Assembly: GCA_023389175.1 (NCBI GenBank)
Contig: JAEWEW010000344.1
Coordinates: forward strand, 1-14,386
Direction of reading: 5' to 3'
From: Pseudomonadota bacterium
GTDB taxonomy: Bacteria > Pseudomonadota > Gammaproteobacteria > Burkholderiales > Burkholderiaceae_E
Length of the DNA: 14,386 bases
Positions 13,736-14,386 of this stretch are shown here, piece by piece (the stretch's first letter is position 1; each line of letters begins with the position of its first letter). A program made the position numbers and the translations under genes. Below the pieces are notes generated by a model. It saw only the letters and a program-made list of their open reading frames with translations, did not search any database and had not been told where the DNA came from.

Positions 13736-13749
13736 ACTCGCGCGCGAGT
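13736..13749. promoter_or_regulatory. 14-bp perfect palindrome upstream of the acyl-CoA synthetase gene
   Basis: ACTCGCGCGCGAGT is fully self-complementary and lies about 110 bp upstream of the ATG at 13860. It could be an operator, for instance for a TetR-family regulator of the kind often found with acyl-CoA synthetase genes. CG-alternating palindromes also arise by chance in DNA this rich in G and C, so confidence is low. Confidence 0.3.
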
Positions 13750-13859
13750 ACCGACCGCACAATGACGTCCGGGCGGACGTGACGGTCTCGGCTGCACATC
13801 CGCCCCGAGGTTCGGCCAACGTACGCACCGGCGGGCAGCACCGGTCCGCGCCTGGAGAC

Positions 13860-14386
13860 ATGACGACGCTGGGTTCCACCATCGCGCTTGCACTGAGCGG
13901 GGACATCACCTTTCCCCACCTGCTCCTCGAGCATGCAAAAGCGCGGCCGGATGCCACCGCGTTGCGCGAGAAGGATCTCGGCATCTGGTTGTCGATCTCC
14001 TGGCGGCAGTTGCGCGACGAGGTGGAGGCGATCGCCGCGGGCCTGGTCTGCGACGGCTTCGCGCGCGGCCAGCACTTCGCCCTGGTGGGCGAGAACCGTC
14101 CGCGGCTCTACGCCGCGATGATCGCGGTCCAGGCGCTGGGTGGCATCCCGGTACCGCTCTACCAGGATGCGGTGGCCGACGAGCTCGCCTACGTGTTCGA
14201 CAACGCCGAGATCGCCTTCGCGCTGGTTGAAGACCAGGAGCAGACCGACAAGCTGCTCGAGGTGCGCCGCGGCCAGCCGCGCCTGCGCCGCATCATGTAC
14301 GACGACCCGCGCGGGCTGCGCAACTACGACGACCGGGCGCTGATGTCGTACGAATCGCTCATCGCCCACGGCAAGGAGTACCTGCG
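13860..14386 (+). CDS. Long-chain acyl-CoA synthetase-like AMP-binding protein (COG1022 type), partial 5' end
   Basis: The frame is open from ATG 13860 to the window end (175 codons), so the C-terminus with the ATP-binding and catalytic motifs is missing. The visible part matches the N-terminal lobe of FAA1-type ligases: ATALREKDLGIW (about 33-44), SWRQLRDEVEAIAAGL (48-63), GENRPRLYAAMIAVQALGGI followed by PVPLYQDAVADELAYV, then EDQEQTDKLLEV and IMYDDPRGLRNYDD. It should activate a fatty or aromatic acid to its CoA thioester. The REKDLGIW and PVPLYQD strings are typical of the subgroup I know from operons with branched-chain amino acid-type ABC transporters in betaproteobacteria; whether such genes follow cannot be seen. 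GGAG sits only 2 nt before the ATG, a short spacing. It is a different ligase type from the one in the pigment operon. Confidence 0.9.
   Translation, partial: MTTLGSTIALALSGDITFPHLLLEHAKARPDATALREKDLGIWLSISWRQLRDEVEAIAAGLVCDGFARGQHFALVGENRPRLYAAMIAVQALGGIPVPLYQDAVADELAYVFDNAEIAFALVEDQEQTDKLLEVRRGQPRLRRIMYDDPRGLRNYDDRALMSYESLIAHGKEYL

Noticed and set aside
13692..14369. A 225-aa minus-strand open frame
   Set aside because: It is antisense to the acyl-CoA synthetase gene, whose protein sequence is clearly conserved.
1..14386. CRISPR arrays, tRNA or rRNA genes, insertion sequences, phage or integrase genes
   Set aside because: I saw no regularly spaced repeats of CRISPR size, no tRNA-like cloverleaf, no rRNA stretch and no transposase or recombinase motif.

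Overview
The window is GC-rich throughout, with a strong G/C bias at third codon positions, tightly packed genes and few AT-rich patches. The gene families (aryl-polyene-type pigment synthesis, LolA-like carrier, RND/MMPL exporter, COG1022-type acyl-CoA ligase) point to a high-GC Gram-negative, most likely a beta- or gammaproteobacterium (Burkholderiales or Xanthomonadales type). I cannot place it more finely from the sequence alone.

Region 1 (about 1-10,884, all minus strand, read right to left) is one long, mostly translationally coupled operon for an aryl polyene / xanthomonadin-like pigment. In order of transcription: acyl carrier protein; COG4648-type membrane protein; AMP ligase for the starter acid; ApeI-type hotdog dehydratase; LpxL/HtrB-like acyltransferase; periplasmic LolA-like protein; 12-TM MMPL/RND exporter; membrane-anchored NodB polysaccharide deacetylase; SAM methyltransferase; full ketosynthase; half-length ketosynthase-like partner (ApeC/chain-length-factor type); ApeP-type dehydratase; and the start of an SDR ketoreductase running off the left edge. 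Most junctions are 1-4 bp stop/start overlaps. The set holds a complete elongation cycle (ACP, KS/CLF, KR, two DH), starter activation, lipid acylation and export. The window shows only one ACP and no glycosyltransferase, aromatic ammonia-lyase or second full KS; these may lie beyond position 1.

Region 2 (about 10,885-11,902) is a 166-bp divergent intergenic stretch with a perfect inverted repeat, then a plus-strand UbiE-like methyltransferase that may belong to the pigment locus.

Region 3 (about 11,881-12,807) holds a minus-strand gene for a single-pass membrane coiled-coil protein of unknown function. It converges on the methyltransferase, and the stop codons of both genes lie inside one 12-bp tandem repeat. 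A second, different 12-bp repeat forms the start of the coiled-coil gene.

Region 4 (about 12,808-13,620) is a less GC-rich intergenic patch with a good sigma-70-like promoter candidate, followed by an unrecognised 179-aa protein with a strong ribosome binding site and a perfect 8-bp hairpin right after its stop.

Region 5 (13,621-14,386) is an intergenic stretch with a 14-bp palindrome and the N-terminal third or so of a long-chain acyl-CoA synthetase-like gene running off the right edge.

The most interesting points are the NodB deacetylase inside the pigment operon, the conserved but functionally uncharacterised COG4648 protein, and the repeat-bounded coiled-coil gene with its Val-Pro repeat.
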